DNA from: Puniceicoccales bacterium
GTDB taxonomy: Bacteria; Verrucomicrobiota; Verrucomicrobiia; Opitutales; JAIRLM01
DNA: 35,564 nucleotides
Direction of reading: 5' to 3'
NCBI GenBank assembly: GCA_031290195.1
Contig: JAITOA010000017.1
Span: 1-35,564, forward strand
The position numbers and the translations under genes were made by a program. Shown here piece after piece: positions 34,801 through 35,564 of this stretch (position 1 is the stretch's first letter; each line of letters begins with the position of its first letter). Below the pieces are notes generated by a model that saw only the letters and a list, made by a program, of their open reading frames with translations, searched no databases and had not been told where the DNA came from.

Positions 34801-35564
34801 AGTACTTGATCTTTTCATTAGCGTTGCGTTTTCGTGTTTGGAATTCACTCTTTTCCGCGTCAGTATCAAAATTTACTTCATATTGAAAATCATATATCTC
34901 TTGTTCGAGTCTGAGTATATTGTCTTCGACTTCCTTAACTTTTTCCGTCGATAAAATTATTTCGCCGGTTGCCACGGAGAAAAGAGCTACCGGACAATTT
35001 TCAATACTACTCGTACAGCCGGACCTACATCCATCTATACCCCCTATTATTTTGCGAATCGGATGGCTCTCATCGAATGGGTTTGAAGTAGTCGAATTCA
35101 ATATTTCACTGGCTTCCTCTTCGGAAATAAAGATAGTTATCACCCTTCGATCGTGAAAATTGTTACTGTTTTCGTCATACCTGATTGCATATCTTGGACG
35201 TTCCCTGAGGGGACTCATTGCGATTGTGTCATGGTTAAATTGTTTGGCCAATCTCCAGGACATGCGAATGTCTGGGAATTGGTTGAAAATTTCCACATAT
35301 TCTCGACATGCGGAGCATAAATTATGTGAGAGTGCACATACATTTTCATTTTCGTAGGCAGATATGCATAACTGCTGTCCTTTTACGACTATACCATCTC
35401 CAGAGTGTGCTGCTTGAAATTCCAAAAATTCTTTATTCTGTTCATCTTCAGTCAATCGTCTTATTCCCGGGGGAATTGCGGAGAGTTGCCTGGCTTCATC
35501 CTCCTTCTGCTCGTCCTGCTCGTTATCCCTGTCCTGGGCCTGATTTTGTTCGACGTCAACGGAT
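28841..35564 (-). CDS. Giant protein with helical repeats and C-terminal paired membrane segments (5' partial)
   Basis: At least 2,240 codons. The first start-like codon in view is TTG 35455, but the frame stays open for 36 more codons to the window edge, without ATG, through a Glu/Asp/Gln-rich stretch (EQNQAQDRDNEQDEQKEDEA). The true start is therefore outside. From TTG 35455 as residue 1: Cys-rich patches near 125-150 (GGIDGCRSGCTSSIENC), a coiled-coil-like stretch at about 160-215, and a repeated TPAPAPESSAEA linker at about 472-514. A long all-helical region follows to about 2040, with repeats (FLEKGNVDQIAKLL near 1529; FLRGGSVDEIAKL near 1893) and another Cys cluster (CQKRFGTICSSGC). Two hydrophobic segments at about 2128-2190 precede KKKKLNGEASDD. 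No family recognised. The gene is visibly richer in A/T than its neighbours. A secreted or membrane-tethered helical-solenoid protein is inferred. Confidence 0.8.
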   Translation of the reverse strand, partial: SVDVEQNQAQDRDNEQDEQKEDEARQLSAIPPGIRRLTEDEQNKEFLEFQAAHSGDGIVVKGQQLCISAYENENVCALSHNLCSACREYVEIFNQFPDIRMSWRLAKQFNHDTIAMSPLRERPRYAIRYDENSNNFHDRRVITIFISEEEASEILNSTTSNPFDESHPIRKIIGGIDGCRSGCTSSIENCPVALFSVATGEIILSTEKVKEVEDNILRLEQEIYDFQYEVNFDTDAEKSEFQTRKRNANEKIKYLREKLSDFLTDTGDMMLLANMLQGNAKGVVNARPCIESFRNLLKKIGGDTDVLLRFFALNARILRTEASTDDTDRQLAKLEDDPILKTGSYLSPENKEKLRKVVSSDVLEQLLDPGALYDESKLMALSKLEDNVLRNLPALLLRKIFSAMMRKGNETDKEKFRHLLTTSEADFHACRKALQKREGAQNLIRNSFDYFKGHKLISTVDNDGSKISRDGFDPYSESLGINPENLFAWFVNIANELTANDKPVSKVEAKTPAPAPESSAEAKTPAPAPEPKTPAPASESSAEASGPPLVDSASASILNFLKDFSGIPEEMVAKLTTFCGCFENKETFTEFLQTFPNIKGEFFDIWEIIQGDKDTKELLLSVACGYVQGNRGPTDDVVMGNIVDRYGKESKGLGVIAAVASILSNEPGCNINENIDALLEGLTDEWSDYVSAEKVAKNVKSFFVGLLASALCRIEAKKVLEDVENSDSRHGKYLDLLTASEFFFSKAIAGCGLMSFCRSQEEFNDDDPLALFTDNGNPFELLFSQNEHLWKAARDMFMEALPGAKLIEHLKESEKYVQLDAPLYRAVFERETRNLNDFQYEAKNSDILNKRINLANTLSECAFANMYYGNLALTQIFSDKRFSLENISRWSGKTDLLRQFVELATVEQLKKAEFTDRQLLNPKVVAFLANGKNGEKLLALLGERKPSSVLELVRGDPKWKEALNLLPDDTMQSIAAHIKGKEPKEAKAAEKLLALLFTQREHINFFRSYFSAAEKGVVTEILKNVKVQFCHGDVITAFADLLMPFVSLGKLAESIMTDPSKKDSLLGNTLLLERITAAFTYIEDVLNKGKSILGENGKCFLDSFVDGDKERDIIGPIRFIRALAITSESFYSLNNPTLHKGYELLERLAANSTYDKALKLDEDESWIKNFFEKIPQDILEKAFSAAGHRHNDNLLNLALSYGNVDYASNTMVKKLALTFLRPEHRRTYISGCLNLANRFDGKLTGNDKFLNIQLKLAGKANIGNIFKVKIEVAIHLLEVIKNGEVVNMLLENLEQSLGGDLSEDYKKIATFIRLIIRQDKSDELAHWFSDLMPGAADETKEYTCNILKRYNFVFGYNFVSPPGSDILKNSTFKLNSAASEEKNYEEFYATISRSNPAVVMADEFRNPCFTDPILVDSFVRQADFDILESITDKQVTSSAVESWGTKDFSAFIQEKAKEDVVISLFDKTTDNNSTYFIGHINAFAKLASDTSLTEDNRAALKQKILTLASKISNDKVSGLCNEAVAILLPKLSCKQLHSLSTKQVDDLQDVSLKQLGAGQFDASEYNNGLPKRFLEKGNVDQIAKLLDATVNAFPSDAIAGIGVDRFKELVGSPRLLVRFLEEKNVPVKVKQAFSAKQLQLVWGELKTDRRKKLFESISYEIFTAWFSALEDASCTNGKDICKIIFDNCIGQGEQLINLRNFFPEEKITKITKDRLLDFLRSSSLCQDDVARWIREIVQTPKEAWDEFLDANNATAKNKKEFYILMGVDSFKNHFSKSLTKGQIKKFWEHKDLGTLIPMVSVDFFKLASNLPDNWTQAAQAMKGIKNEIISALLAQKKAVSLWDAKELAQMVNDSPKLFNDSNVVVGIIKRIDAATLQPGAFADNPAFLKRMDCAQIYDIPSDLFSDTDVGPRIIGNLTAGHFSDNAHCTNGAVKYFLRGGSVDEIAKLTEQQINQFQDGDYSLLDEDSLSRLCEKSPAPQYILSKIFTARENLQEHFPLTILTSLVDDNEDLFSTINQDVFASLMNSQSTTGDAVLQNAFCVQQCQKRFGTICSSGCSENLTAELSQKLLNTFPKDTFGGNWLKDLVVKERSSNPTKVNDSFSDFMFNSYGLEKAEVIAAPMVEQVLQGNANDGPQSANPLTQDVPPTTDSSTTTGNLSSLKTVCVVVGIVAGALALVGAIVAILFFACGLIPMALAGLLVWQIAAMLFAPAVLVGITGGILFAWYSVKKKKLNGEASDD

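Overview
This window looks like chromosome from a Gram-negative bacterium. It encodes two steps of Kdo-lipid A synthesis (kdsA, lpxK). The most likely group is the PVC superphylum, probably Verrucomicrobiota (Opitutae/Puniceicoccales-like). That placement is inference from three things: a prepilin-like protein with a late FLDGHV motif, a topoisomerase III carrying Toprim_Crpt repeats, and a set of large lineage-specific proteins with paired hydrophobic segments. No 16S rRNA gene is present, so taxonomy stays tentative. No insertion sequence, integrase, prophage or CRISPR array was seen.

Left part (1-9.8 kb): the window opens inside the 3' end of gatA. A small membrane protein, kdsA and a YdeI/OmpD-associated protein follow on the minus strand. 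A perfect 16-bp palindrome separates these from a plus-strand run of an acidic unknown protein, a short rho and lpxK, which are overlapping or nearly so. Next come a proline-rich protein with two hydrophobic segments, an M29 aminopeptidase, an AsmA-like anchored protein, and two small proteins with glycine-rich hydrophobic C-termini. The second of these two appears frameshifted.

Middle part (9.9-18.4 kb): glyA is translationally coupled to a prepilin-like gene. glgC, pgpA and glgP follow, then a small PDAAA-repeat protein and a nucleotidyltransferase. glgC makes ADP-glucose for glycogen and glgP breaks glycogen down; glycogen synthase is not in the window. A gene-poor stretch of about 590 bases holds a possible remnant resembling the start of a Doc/Fic toxin.

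Right part (18.4-35.6 kb): an 850-residue modular repeat protein on the minus strand is followed by transketolase-rsmD (1-nt overlap), tRNA-Gly(TCC), topB and a HAD phosphatase. On the minus strand come rmuC and tRNA-Pro(CGG). The last 6.7 kb is one giant, more A/T-rich gene of at least 2,240 codons that runs off the window edge, with a C-terminal pair of membrane segments.

The most unusual content is the group of unrecognised proteins scattered between housekeeping genes: 286-615, 5315-6115, 8661-9176, 9178-9750, 16564-16911, 18459-21011 and 28841-35564. Most combine low-complexity or repeat regions with a paired or glycine-rich hydrophobic segment and lack a classical signal peptide. This resembles secreted or host-membrane-inserted proteins such as chlamydial Inc proteins, but it is an architectural comparison only. 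No secretion system is encoded here.
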